Of a stretch of 64,000 nt of DNA, positions 9,613-18,524 are shown one piece after another; position 1 is the first letter of the stretch; every line of letters begins with the position of its first letter. The DNA is taken from contig CAUYUJ010004780.1 of assembly GCA_963575745.1 (NCBI GenBank), positions 236,812 through 300,811 of the forward strand, written 5' to 3'. The position numbers and the translations under genes were made by a program. The stretch is from Prorocentrum cordatum (Eukaryota > Sar > Dinophyceae > Prorocentrales > Prorocentraceae). The notes below the pieces were generated by a model that was not told where the DNA came from, ran no database searches, and saw nothing but the letters and a program-made list of their open reading frames with translations.

Positions 9613-10084
9613 ACGCATTTTCAGTCTCTTTTTTTTTTCCAAATCGTCATGTCCGATTGAATTCCTCATTGAACCCTATTCAAATTCACGTAGAACCCAT
9701 TGGATTTGGAATATACTTCAACTCTTTGAATTTCAATGTGCATCCTATTCAAATGGATTTGAATTATCTTAATCTCGGATCTGCTCCGTGTCTGTTGGCA
9801 CTCCCAAAGGTTCTCTTCAAATCCAATTGGAATTCTTCAGATCTGGGATCTGCCCCATTCATATCAGATTCCTATTTGAGTCCTATTCAAATCTAGTTGA
9901 AAATCTTTGGATAGGAGGAGGAGAAGGAGGAAGAGGAGGATGAGAAGGAAGACGGAGCAGGAGGGAGGATGAGAGGAGGATGAGATGAGAGGAGGAGGAG
10001 TGGAGAAGAGGAGTGGAGCAGCGAGAGCGGTTCCTGTTCGAAGCCTTTGAAGGCCGAAAGGCCGCCATACCCATCCAGTCTGGC
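9613..10084. other. AT-rich segment followed by a polypurine tract
   Basis: 9650-9900 is locally AT-rich and built from degenerate CCTATTCAAAT / TTGAATT phrases, unlike its GC-rich surroundings. 9903-10018 is a GGA/GAG polypurine stretch. No gene seen. Confidence 0.6.
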
Positions 10085-10575
10085 GCCCTCGAGACATCCC
10101 CCAAGTTTGCAAAACCAGCGTCTCGCTCGAGACATCCTCAACACATTATGAAAAACAAGCGTTTCGCTCGAGACATCCGGTCAAAATCCAAGGACATCCT
10201 GGCAAAACAAACAAAGTAGTCGAGACATCCTCAAAATTCATGCGCGCGGGACGCGGCACGCGCGAGACATCCTTGGAACTCCTGCGAGCGGGACACGAAA
10301 ACAAGCATTTCGCCTGAGACATCCTCTGAAGTCTGCTCCCCCACGAAGCCCCCGCTCGAGACATCCCCAAATTTTGCAAAACCAGCGTTTCCCTCGAGAC
10401 ATCCTCAACAAACTATGTAAAAAAAGCGTTTCGCTCGAGACATCCTGCCAAAATTCTAAGAAATCCTGACAAAACAAGCGAATTAGTCGAGACATCCTCG
10501 AAATTCCTGCGCGCGGGACGCGGCACGCGCGAGACATCCTCGGAATTCCTGCGCGCGGGGCGCTTTTCCGCGTCG
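10085..10575. repeat. Family A repeat (GAGACATCC minisatellite)
   Basis: Units of 38-52 bp, each beginning CGAGACATCC and often preceded by AAGCGTTTCGCT, which holds the small inverted repeat AGCG/CGCT. Several distinct unit types alternate in a fixed order (CTCAACAAATTATGA, TGCCAAAATTC, CGAAATTCCTGCGCGCGGGACG), giving a higher-order unit of about 270 bp. Confidence 0.85.
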
Positions 10576-10742
10576 CGGTCGGGGCTCCAGACCCCGTTAT
10601 TTGTCGAGGATTCTGCGAAAAACGCTCCGCACCCTCTTTTTTACGAGGGAAGACGGGGGTCTGCGGACCCCGTTTTTTGTAGAGGATCCGAGATGGGGGG
10701 CGCACTTTCCTCGAGCGGGCACGCACGAAACGCACTTTTTCT
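10576..10742. repeat. Family E repeat
   Basis: About 170-bp dispersed unit running from CGGGGCTCCAGACCCCG through TTTTTACGAGGGAAGACGGG and GGATCCGAGATGGGGGGCG to GCACGCACGAAACGCAC. Other copies lie at 44915-45083 and 46076-46255, and one split by element 2. Confidence 0.8.
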
Positions 10743-11115
10743 AACATGAAAGGAATATAGAGATGTACGCTAACTGATTGGGTGACGGGCAAATTTAACG
10801 CTGAGTGTATCGATCTTGATGTACCCTGCCGAGGTCTGTGCTGTGCTGCACCGTGCTGAATTGCGATGTGCCATGCCGCGGTTGTGCTCTAGAGCGTCGT
10901 TGATCGAGTCTTCCTTTGCATCCGAGTCCTGACCGAACTGATCTGGATCTTGAGCTCGAGCTGCCCGAACACATAGTAGCTGCCCCAAAGCTAATTGACA
11001 GGGGGACATGCCAGGAGGACGCGCCGCGGAACGTCGCAAGGGACGCGCCAAGCGACGTGCCAGGGGACGTGCCATGGGGTCGCACCGTAGGACGTGCCAA
11101 GGGGACGCGCTACGG
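10743..11115. repeat. Family C repeat
   Basis: About 400-bp unit: CATG leader, TGTATCGATCTTGATGTACC, GTGCTGTGCTGCACCGTGCTG, CCGAGTCCTGACCGAACTGA, AGCTCGAGCTGCC, ending in a short-period GGGACGTGCCA / GGACGCGCC minisatellite. Long frames in it change register with each copy and are not genes. Confidence 0.85.
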
Positions 11116-11985
11116 AACTTCCTGCGCGCGGGACGTGGCACGCGCGAGACATCCCCGGAATTCCTGCGAGCGGGACGTGAAAACAAACATTTCGCCTGAG
11201 ACATCCTCTGAATTCTGGCCCCCCACGAGGCCCCCGCTCGAGACACCCCCCAAGTTTGCAAAACCAGCGTTTCGCTCGAGACATCCTCAACACATTATGA
11301 AAAACAAGCGTTTCGCTCGAGACATCCAGTCAAAATCCAAGGACATCCTGGCAAAACAAACGAATTAGTCGAGACATCTTCGAAATTCCTGCGCGCGGGA
11401 CGCGGCCCGCGCGAGACATCCTTGGAATTCCTGCGAGCGGGACACGAAAACAAGCATTTCGCCTTAGACATCCTCTGAATTCTGCCCCCCCACGAAGCCC
11501 CCGCTCGAGACATCCCCAAATTTTGCAAAACCAGCGTTTCGCTCGAGACATCCTCAACAATTTATGAAAAACAAGCGTTTCGCTCGAGACATCCTGCCAA
11601 AATTCTAAGACATCCTGACACAACACGCGAATCAGTCGAGACATCCTCGAAATTCCTGCGCGCGGGACGCGGCCCGCGCGAGACATCCTTGGAATTCCTG
11701 CGAGCGGGACACGAAAACAAACATTTCGCCTGAGACATCCTCTGAATTCTGCCTTCTCACGAAGGCCCCCGCTCGAGATATCCCAAAATTTTGTAAAACC
11801 AGCGTTTCGCTCGAGACATCCTCAACAATTTATGAAAAACAAGCGTTTCGCTCGAGACATCCTGCCAAAATTCTAAGACATCCTGACACAACAAGCGAAT
11901 CAGTCGAGACATCCTCGAAATTCCTGCGCGCGGGACGCGGCACGCGCGAGACATCCTCGGAATTCCTGCGCGCGGGGCGCTTTTC
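11116..11985. repeat. Family A array, three higher-order units
   Basis: Same GAGACATCC units as at 10085, in about three tandem higher-order copies with small differences. It runs straight into family E sequence at 11986, which element 2 interrupts. Confidence 0.85.
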
Positions 11986-12070
11986 CGCGTCGCGCTCGGG
12001 GCTCCAGACCCCGTTATTAGTCGAGGATTCTGCGAAAAACGCTCCGCACAATTTTTTTTACGAGAGAAAA
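11986..12070. repeat. Family E repeat, left half, interrupted by element 2
   Basis: Family E sequence up to ACGAGAGAAAA. It resumes at 18437 with CGGTGGTCTGCGGAC, so the element 2 insertion split one repeat copy. GAAAA (12066-12070) is the left target duplication. Confidence 0.85.
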
Positions 12071-12125
12071 TGTTGATGGTTTTTACTTGGACCAAGGGGC
12101 TACAGATTAGCATGTACAGTCAACA
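12071..12125 (-). repeat. Element 2 3' LTR (55 bp)
   Basis: Identical to 18377-18431. The sense strand contains GTAGCCCCTTGGTCCAAG (within 12086-12106), which aligns to the spliced leader with transitions and one gap. Confidence 0.97.
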
Positions 12126-12131
12126 CGCCTC

Positions 12132-12163
12132 CAAGATGCAGGCGAGCGCATCGCCTTGCATCT
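12132..12163 (-). other. Hairpin in element 2 3' untranslated region
   Basis: AAGATGCAGGCG pairs with CGCCTTGCATCTT with a single bulged base around a 7-nt loop, just upstream (in element sense) of the 3' LTR. It could be an RNA structure for 3' end formation or packaging; this is inference only. Confidence 0.45.
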
Positions 12164-12342
12164 TCTCTGTACTGCGGCTCGAGCCTCCGTCTGAAGGCTC
12201 AAGCTCAAGCCAAAGCGGGCGCCCCCGCCGTGGCTCCCGCGCGCCCGCGCCCGACGCGCGCCCTCGGCTCAAAGGAGCGGCCTCTGGCCGCGCCCTCACC
12301 CGTCTTGGGTGGCCCTCAAAGGGTCTTGCATTCGGCTCGGAC

Positions 12343-15300
12343 CTACCCCGTGCTGCTGAGAAGCGCGCCTAGGTGCGAGCCTAGACTCGCATCCGAGCGA
12401 AACGCTCGGATAGGCACTCTGCTTGGAACCAGCCGCGCGGCCCACGCCGCTGCAGCCAGCCCCTCACTGCTGGCCATGTGCTGGCCGCCGTCCCTCGACA
12501 GACGGACGATGAGGTCCGCCTTCAAGCCGCTCACTGGCAGCTTCCGCCACCTGAGCTCCTCCTTGAGCTCTGCCACGGTGGCCTCAGCCAGCATCTTCCC
12601 GAAGTACTCCGAACCGAGGTCTCGCCCTTCGGCGACCCGCTCAGGCGCAGCTATCGCCGCTGCCCGAGAAACGACATGCCCCTCAGGCGCGTCCTTCGAC
12701 GCCGCCTCGGGCCTCGCCGTGCCGTCGGCCTGCGGGGCAGCCCTCGCCGCTCCCGCTGGTGGGGCAGCACTCGCCGCCCTAGATGAGAAGAGCTGCACCG
12801 CCCCTCTCGTGCACACAACTGCGCCCTTGACCGCGAGCACCAGCACGATGATGAACACGATCATGGCGAGAACGATCGAGCCGATGTTCGACTCGACCTC
12901 GTCGTCAGCGGCCGTGGAGCACTGCTTGTCTCCGTGCTCGGCCGCCTCCGTGAAAGTGACGCCCACGCCCGCGGCGAGCCCCTTGGTCAGAAGCCGCAGG
13001 TTGGACATCTCCAGCAACTTGAGCACCCGCTTGCCGTCCAGATGCTTGGTCCCCAAGTCGCTCCTGTTGCTCTCCGTGTCGACTCGCCCGAGCTGTAGCT
13101 CGCCGAGCCTGACTCGTTCCTGCACCCACAGGTCTCGTATCTGTAGATGCCGTACTTTGCCACTGCCGATCCGCGTCGCGATCGCCCTGCCTGCATTCGA
13201 GTCGCTGTGAACCTTCGACGCGACCTCGATGCCACACTGCTGGTAGAACTGCCGCATCATGATCGCACTCGCCGCGCCTCGGCCGATGGCGTAGAACTCG
13301 GCCTCTCCGCTGCTGAGCGCGACGACGGGCTGCGATGCCACCTGGGTCTCCAGGAGGTGGCTGCCAAAGAAGCCGTACACGGAGCTGGTCGATTTCCTCG
13401 TGATCTCATCCTCTGCCCAGTCCGAGTCCGTCTCGTAGAGAACCTCCTTGGGCATCTCCTGCTTCTCGTAGAACCACCCGAGCTCGCGCCGACCGTGGAG
13501 ATACCGCACGCACCGCCTCAGCCTAAGCATGCTGATGACTGTGGGCTTCCCCATGTCCGTGAGGATCACCTTCACCGCGAACTGGATGTCCGGCCTGTCT
13601 ACCGCCGCGTAGTTGACGAGCCCCGCGACCTGCTGGTAGAGCTTCGCCTCGTCGTGTGGAAGTGGATCCAGCGCCTCCCGGACGCTCTTGCCCGTGGCCT
13701 TGCTCCCAGGCGTGTCCGCCGGCTTGCACTCCGTGAGGCCCAGCAGCTCCACGCACCTCGTCACGTGCTTCGTGTCGCCGATCCAGACGAACCCCTTGCC
13801 CGTCCACCTGATCTTGCGCTTGAGGTATGGGAGCTCGCGAACGCCATCCGGCCCGACACGACCGATGCACTTGACGTCCATGCTCGCCATCAGCTGCTGG
13901 CCCAGGACATCCAGGGACTCCTCCTCGCCCTCGGTCAAGATGTCGTCACCGTGGATCGCCGAGGTCATGTCCAAGAGAGGCTCGTGGTACACGCCCGCCG
14001 CCACCGCGATGCGCGTCCAGTTGTTCTTCTTGAACACCCCGGCCACGTACTCCTGCCAGGCCTGGGCCGCCTTGCGCGTGCCGTACATGGCCTTCCGGAG
14101 CTGCCGCACGTACCCGTCTCTCCTAAGTCCTGGAGGCGGGATGACGACGATCCACTCGTCGAGGTCGGCGTGGAAGAACGCCACGTGGACGTCATGCACC
14201 GAGAGATGCCTCCGACCCTTCTTCGTCGCCGCCAAGGAGACGATCGCCCTGACGATGGCGATCGGCGGCGCGCCCGCGTTGCAGTCCTCTCGGCCGTACG
14301 TGTTGATCTCCATGGCGACGCCTCGGGACCGGACGAAGGGGTTGCCGTCCTTGGTGCGCAGGTCCTCGACCCACTTGAAACGCACCACCTTGCCCCGGCT
14401 CTCGGCCACGCGGACCTCCTCGAAGACGCCGTGTCGCCGCATCTCCTCGATCTCGGCCTCGCGCCCGCGCCTGACCAGGTCCCTGGGGAGCTCCTTCCCG
14501 CTCCTCGCGTCGCACACGTGCTTCTCCGTGTCTGGCAGGACCGTGATCGCCGCCGGCTCGACGGAGCTGACCTCGAACATCCCGATCTCCAGCGGCTCGC
14601 AGCTCTCGATCTCCGCGACCGTCTCGAGCTCCTCGTGGGACTGCTGGTCCAGGCCTTCGTACGTGCAGGGATTGATCTCCACGAAGGCCCCGACTGCGAG
14701 CGACCCGACTGTGATCGCCGCTGTCTGGCGCGGCCTCTTCGCCGACGCCTCGCCCTGGTCGTCGCGAGGCGCCATGCTGGCATCCCCGGACGATCCTGGC
14801 CTGCCGTCTCCAGCCCCAGCCGCTGGCCCCGGCGCGGCTCCCGCCGCCGCCGGCGTCGGCGCAGCCCCCGCCGCTGCCGACGAGGGCGCGGCCTCCGCCG
14901 CTGCCCTGGCCATCTCTTCCTTGCGCAGCTCGTTCTCGATCCTCTTCCGGCACTCCTCGCTGTGCGATCCCATGCCTGTGACGCACCTCGGGCACATGGG
15001 GGTCCAGCCGTACTTGTCGATCAACGCCCTCGTGATGTACGTCGACCTCAGCCCTGCGCCTCCTGGCCCCGCGGGCGGCGCCGGCCCGACCATCGCTGGC
15101 GGCACCAGCGCCTCCGGGCCCGCAGCCGGTAAGGCCACCGGCGGTGGTGGAGGTGGCGGCATCAGCCGCTGCTGGTTCGGCTCCACCTGGGGCGCTCCCG
15201 TCGGCACGATGCCGATCTGTGGAGCCCGGTGCATGTCCCACGGCACCCCAGCGAACTTGTCCAGCTCCTCCAGCACGAACCGCTCGCCCTCCGGTCGCCG

Positions 15301-18126
15301 TCTCACCGTGCGCACCCTCGTCGTGCGCGTTGGACCCGCCACCAGGTGCTCGTCCGAAACCTCTGTCTTGCCCAGCCACACCGCCGCGTGCCACCGAGGC
15401 TGCAGCTTGGAGGTCGGCGTGGGGTCCCTCGCCCAAACGCACTCCGCGAAGTTGACGAGCTCGCCCCGATACGGCCTCCCCTTGAGCACCTCGTAGGTCG
15501 TCTTGCCGTTGCCGTGCACCGTGAAGCGGTTGAGCTGCCAGCCAGCGTGCCGAATGAGCCAAGGTAGAAGCCCATGCTCGGCTGGGAGCTCCCGCTTGTA
15601 GTTGTCGCCCACCGAGAACAGCAGCGCCCTGATCTGCTTGCCGAGCTCCTCGTTGGCGCGCTCCACTCCACCGACTCCTTGATGGTTAGCCCGCTGAGCT
15701 GACTCGATCATCGTGGGCGCCTTCCGCTGAGCCTTGATCTCCCTCGCCAGGGCCGTGATCGACGCCTCCTGGTCGTGCTTCAGCACGATGCGATCCAGCC
15801 CCCAGTTCTCAATGGTGGCGACCGCTGTCTTGACCATGTAGGCGTCGGTACCCTTCGGCCCCATGATGCCATGAATAGCTTGGGAGTTCATGTGCACCAT
15901 GTTGAGGATGCTCAGCTGGCCCAGGAAGTAGTAGTCGATCTGGACCTCGTCGCCCGTGCGCTCGTGCCCGGCCTTGTAGTGCGGGTCGTCCGTGAACTTG
16001 GATCTGACGCACACCCAGCACCAGGACCTCGCCGGAATGTGCACCAGCTCGTGCGTCCTCTGCTCGGCCAGGCTTGGCTTCACCGGATCCTTCTTGACTC
16101 GAACTGGCACGGACTCCTCGAGCACTGCCTGCGCTGCCGGCTCGCTCGCCTCGGCCTGAGCGCGGGTCGCGGCAGCCCCTCCGCCGCCGCCGCCCTGGAG
16201 CGCGGCCCTCGCCGCTGCCCTGGACGCGGCTGATGCGCCGCCGGGCTCGCCTCCTGGCTCCTCGCCCCGCACCGGCATGACGAGCGAGTTCTTGACGCCT
16301 TCACCGTACCTGTCCATCTTGAGGTAGAACAAGTCGTTGCGCCTGACCAGCGGCACGGCGTCTGGGTCCGAGAACTCGATCGGCTTCGGGATCATGTAGC
16401 TCCCGCTCGGCGTGAACACCCACGACGTGCCCTTGTCGACCGCCTGCGACACGCCCAGCACCGGCCTCTTGACGTCGGCGACCTTGTAGTCCACCCCGAT
16501 CTTGTGCCCGTCCTTCGCGTACGTGACGAAGCGCTCGCCGTGGCACGGGATGTCGTCGCCGCTCGCTCCGACCAGCCTGATGCGCTCGCTCAGGTCTCTG
16601 AGTGTCTCGTGGGCCCCGTGACTCGGCGGGCACACCGATCGCGCAGCACCCGAATCCACCATGACCCAGTGCTCATTGATACCGATGATCTCCTTGCTCT
16701 CGAACGTCTCGTGCTCGTCTGCTGCCCCTGGCCGGCTCAGCTGCTCGATCGGGCTGGCCCCGACCAAGAATGGCTGCCTCGGCTGCTCGTGCTCGTTTGA
16801 CGCCTCTGGCTGGCTCAGCTGCTCGGTTGGGCTGGCACCGACCAAGAATGGCTGCCTCTGCTGCGCGTGCTCGTTTGACGGCCCGCTCGAACGAAGGTGG
16901 ATCGCTGTCGTCGCTGGTGCTGAGGGCGTCGCTGCTGCTCCACTCGATAACGACTCTTGCCCTTCTTCCAGCTCGATCGCGAGGCACCACAGTGGCTCTG
17001 CCCCGCTTTCGGTCGCGATCGCCATCACCGGTGCCGCGCTCCCCGCGGCGCTCGCCGCTGGTGGAGCTCCCGTCGGCCTCGACTCCTGCTCGACCGCGTT
17101 GGTGCCCTTCTTCTTCTTCTGCTCTGCGAGGAACTTCCTGCACTCGCTCTTGACGTGACCGGTCTTGTGGCAGTGGAAGCACCGTTTCTCGGCCCTGTCC
17201 TTGGCCGCCTGGCTCCTCTGGTCCGTGGAGTTGTCGCCGCCCTTGCCCTTCCTGCCTTTGCCTTCCTTGCCCTTCTTTCCTTTGCCCTTGTCGCGCTCGC
17301 GCCTCGCCTTCTCCACCGCGCTCGTGTCCATCGGAACTGGTGGCGGCACTGCTGAGATGGCGCTCCTCGTCGAGATCACCATGTGCACCTCGTTGCGCAT
17401 GAGCTCCCACGTGACTAGCCTCGACGCGTTGTGGACCAGGTGCGCTCGAAGAGCTTCGTCCTGAATCCCCCGCTGAAGGATCGCCATCTTGATCCTGTCC
17501 CCAATCCTCTCGTGGCTCTGGCTCTCGTACTTCGTGACCTTGAAGTCGAAGTCCGCCAGCATCCCCACGATGTTGTCCTCTGGGAACTGGAGCGCGATCA
17601 GCTCTTGCAGCAGTCCTGCATGGCGACCGGGTCTGTCGGGCTCGCACATGTCTTGTAGTGTCCTCCAAGCCCGATACCCTTCTCCGACGCCGACTGGCTT
17701 GATGAGCTGCAGTGCGGCTCCTTCCAGCAGCAGGACGAGGATGAAGTACAGCTGGCGACTGCGCTGACTCGCTCCCTCCTCCAGGAGCCTCGCGTTCCTC
17801 ACCTCTTCCAGCGGGAACGTCATGGCTGCTGTCAGCTCGTTGGCCATCTGCTCGTCGAGGGCCCCGAGGTACGCGAGCATCATGAAGCTCCACCCTGGCC
17901 ACTCGTCCTCGCTGCCTCCGAACGCCTTCGGCTTCGCCAGAAGCCGAGTGTCCACCAGATCCTGTGGCGCGGCCCTCGCCGCTGCCACGGGCCTGCTCGC
18001 GGCGGCGCCTGCGCTCGCTGCTGCTGACTCCGCCGCCAGGGCGCGCTCCTCGGCAGCCTGCACCCGTTGTTCGGCAGCCTGCAACGCTCCCTCGAGCGCC
18101 TGGAAGCGTCGCTCGATCTCTTCCAT
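12343..18126 (-). CDS. gag-pol: Element 2 Gag-Pol polyprotein with C-terminal membrane segment and SAP motif
   Basis: One 1927-residue frame from an ATG at 18126. In order: coiled coil (1-40); capsid-like Gag (about 60-260); Lys/Gly-rich stretch; zinc knuckle C316, C319, H324, C329; a duplicated 30-residue linker around NEHxQxRQPFLVGASP (about 417-470); protease D491-SGA; integrase zinc site H692, H696, C703, C706 with D731, D785 and E822; Cys/His module C1045, C1048, H1055, C1059; RT (about 1245-1410) with D1312 and HGDD D1394/D1395; RNase H D1567, E1608, D1642, D1690. After RNase H comes a hydrophobic segment (about 1748-1772), an Ala-rich linker, and a SAP-like helix-turn-helix (about 1850-1880, with VAELKEELRWRKLPVSGLKA). 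There is no stop or shift between Gag and Pol, so their ratio must be set some other way. The C-terminal extension is not part of standard copia Pol. Confidence 0.95.
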   Translation of the reverse strand: MEEIERRFQALEGALQAAEQRVQAAEERALAAESAAASAGAAASRPVAAARAAPQDLVDTRLLAKPKAFGGSEDEWPGWSFMMLAYLGALDEQMANELTAAMTFPLEEVRNARLLEEGASQRSRQLYFILVLLLEGAALQLIKPVGVGEGYRAWRTLQDMCEPDRPGRHAGLLQELIALQFPEDNIVGMLADFDFKVTKYESQSHERIGDRIKMAILQRGIQDEALRAHLVHNASRLVTWELMRNEVHMVISTRSAISAVPPPVPMDTSAVEKARRERDKGKGKKGKEGKGRKGKGGDNSTDQRSQAAKDRAEKRCFHCHKTGHVKSECRKFLAEQKKKKGTNAVEQESRPTGAPPAASAAGSAAPVMAIATESGAEPLWCLAIELEEGQESLSSGAAATPSAPATTAIHLRSSGPSNEHAQQRQPFLVGASPTEQLSQPEASNEHEQPRQPFLVGASPIEQLSRPGAADEHETFESKEIIGINEHWVMVDSGAARSVCPPSHGAHETLRDLSERIRLVGASGDDIPCHGERFVTYAKDGHKIGVDYKVADVKRPVLGVSQAVDKGTSWVFTPSGSYMIPKPIEFSDPDAVPLVRRNDLFYLKMDRYGEGVKNSLVMPVRGEEPGGEPGGASAASRAAARAALQGGGGGGAAATRAQAEASEPAAQAVLEESVPVRVKKDPVKPSLAEQRTHELVHIPARSWCWVCVRSKFTDDPHYKAGHERTGDEVQIDYYFLGQLSILNMVHMNSQAIHGIMGPKGTDAYMVKTAVATIENWGLDRIVLKHDQEASITALAREIKAQRKAPTMIESAQRANHQGVGGVERANEELGKQIRALLFSVGDNYKRELPAEHGLLPWLIRHAGWQLNRFTVHGNGKTTYEVLKGRPYRGELVNFAECVWARDPTPTSKLQPRWHAAVWLGKTEVSDEHLVAGPTRTTRVRTVRRRPEGERFVLEELDKFAGVPWDMHRAPQIGIVPTGAPQVEPNQQRLMPPPPPPPVALPAAGPEALVPPAMVGPAPPAGPGGAGLRSTYITRALIDKYGWTPMCPRCVTGMGSHSEECRKRIENELRKEEMARAAAEAAPSSAAAGAAPTPAAAGAAPGPAAGAGDGRPGSSGDASMAPRDDQGEASAKRPRQTAAITVGSLAVGAFVEINPCTYEGLDQQSHEELETVAEIESCEPLEIGMFEVSSVEPAAITVLPDTEKHVCDARSGKELPRDLVRRGREAEIEEMRRHGVFEEVRVAESRGKVVRFKWVEDLRTKDGNPFVRSRGVAMEINTYGREDCNAGAPPIAIVRAIVSLAATKKGRRHLSVHDVHVAFFHADLDEWIVVIPPPGLRRDGYVRQLRKAMYGTRKAAQAWQEYVAGVFKKNNWTRIAVAAGVYHEPLLDMTSAIHGDDILTEGEEESLDVLGQQLMASMDVKCIGRVGPDGVRELPYLKRKIRWTGKGFVWIGDTKHVTRCVELLGLTECKPADTPGSKATGKSVREALDPLPHDEAKLYQQVAGLVNYAAVDRPDIQFAVKVILTDMGKPTVISMLRLRRCVRYLHGRRELGWFYEKQEMPKEVLYETDSDWAEDEITRKSTSSVYGFFGSHLLETQVASQPVVALSSGEAEFYAIGRGAASAIMMRQFYQQCGIEVASKVHSDSNAGRAIATRIGSGKVRHLQIRDLWVQERVRLGELQLGRVDTESNRSDLGTKHLDGKRVLKLLEMSNLRLLTKGLAAGVGVTFTEAAEHGDKQCSTAADDEVESNIGSIVLAMIVFIIVLVLAVKGAVVCTRGAVQLFSSRAASAAPPAGAARAAPQADGTARPEAASKDAPEGHVVSRAAAIAAPERVAEGRDLGSEYFGKMLAEATVAELKEELRWRKLPVSGLKADLIVRLSRDGGQHMASSEGLAAAAWAARLVPSRVPIRAFRSDASLGSHLGALLSSTG

Positions 18127-18356
18127 ACTTCAGATCGAGCTTCTCGTCGAACTTCCTGCTCCTCAGGATGTCTGCCTTGTTCGACCTAGAGCCTCGCTTC
18201 GTCTTCTTCTTCTTCGGCGGCGTGCTGGGCTAAGAAGGGCCGGCTGGCGCGGCCCCCGCCGCTGCCAGCCGCCAGGGCGCGGCCCTCGCCGCTGCCCTAT
18301 TGCTGGCGCGCGTGCGCGCCGCGGGTGGCTGGAAGGGAAGCGGCGGCGGGAACGAA
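18127..18356 (-). other. Element 2 5' leader
   Basis: About 230 nt of GC-rich leader between the primer binding site and the start codon. No confident upstream frame. Confidence 0.55.
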
Positions 18357-18376
18357 CCCACGCCGCTCCGCTACCA
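18357..18376 (-). promoter_or_regulatory. Element 2 primer binding site
   Basis: The minus strand reads TGGTAGCGGAGCGGCGTGGG right after the LTR. Its complement continues on the plus strand as GGGAACGAACCCACGCC then CGCTACCA. This resembles a tRNA 3' end including an A-rich T loop, as in initiator tRNAs, so an extended match to initiator tRNA-Met is inferred. Confidence 0.75.
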
Positions 18377-18431
18377 TGTTGATGGTTTTTACTTGGACCA
18401 AGGGGCTACAGATTAGCATGTACAGTCAACA
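18377..18431 (-). repeat. Element 2 5' LTR (55 bp)
   Basis: Exact copy of 12071-12125, abutting the primer binding site. At 55 bp it is shorter than usual LTRs by several fold. The spliced-leader-like stretch is at 18392-18412. Confidence 0.97.
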
Positions 18432-18524
18432 GAAAACGGTGGTCTGCGGACGTCGTTTTTTATCGAGGATCCGAGATGGGGGGCGCACTTTCCTCGAGCG
18501 GGCACGCACGAAACGCACTTTTTC
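18432..18524. repeat. Family E repeat, right half
   Basis: Continuation of the copy split by element 2. GAAAA at 18432-18436 is the right target duplication. Confidence 0.85.

Larger units (their letters stand above)
12071..18431 (-). mobile_element. Element 2: complete copia-type retrotransposon with 55-bp LTRs
   Basis: The 6361-bp element has identical 55-bp LTRs that begin TGTTGA and end TCAACA, flanked by the target duplication GAAAA at 12066-12070 and 18432-18436. One uninterrupted gag-pol frame encodes Gag, protease, integrase, RT and RNase H, plus a C-terminal extension with a membrane segment and a SAP motif. Identical LTRs, an intact frame and a clean target duplication make this the best candidate for a currently or recently active copy in the window. 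Confidence 0.97.

Noticed and set aside
10238-11686. Minus-strand frames with MSRAKRWFCK-type repeats and plus-strand FRSRHP-type repeats
   Set aside because: Products of the GAGACATCC family A repeat; the frame changes with unit length.
12190-12215. CTCAAGCTCAAGCCAAAGCG in element 2 3' region as a possible spliced leader
   Set aside because: Only a short CTCAAG match. The bases before it do not follow the leader on either strand.
13147-15496. Plus-strand frames of 600-660 codons opposite element 2 pol
   Set aside because: Antisense to RT and RNase H, with low-complexity Arg/Leu/Ala composition and no domain. High GC keeps antisense frames open.
18325-18380. tRNA gene just before the element 2 LTR
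   Set aside because: Only a 3'-end-like stretch ending CTACCA is present, with no acceptor 5' half or anticodon arm. It is better explained as a long primer binding site.
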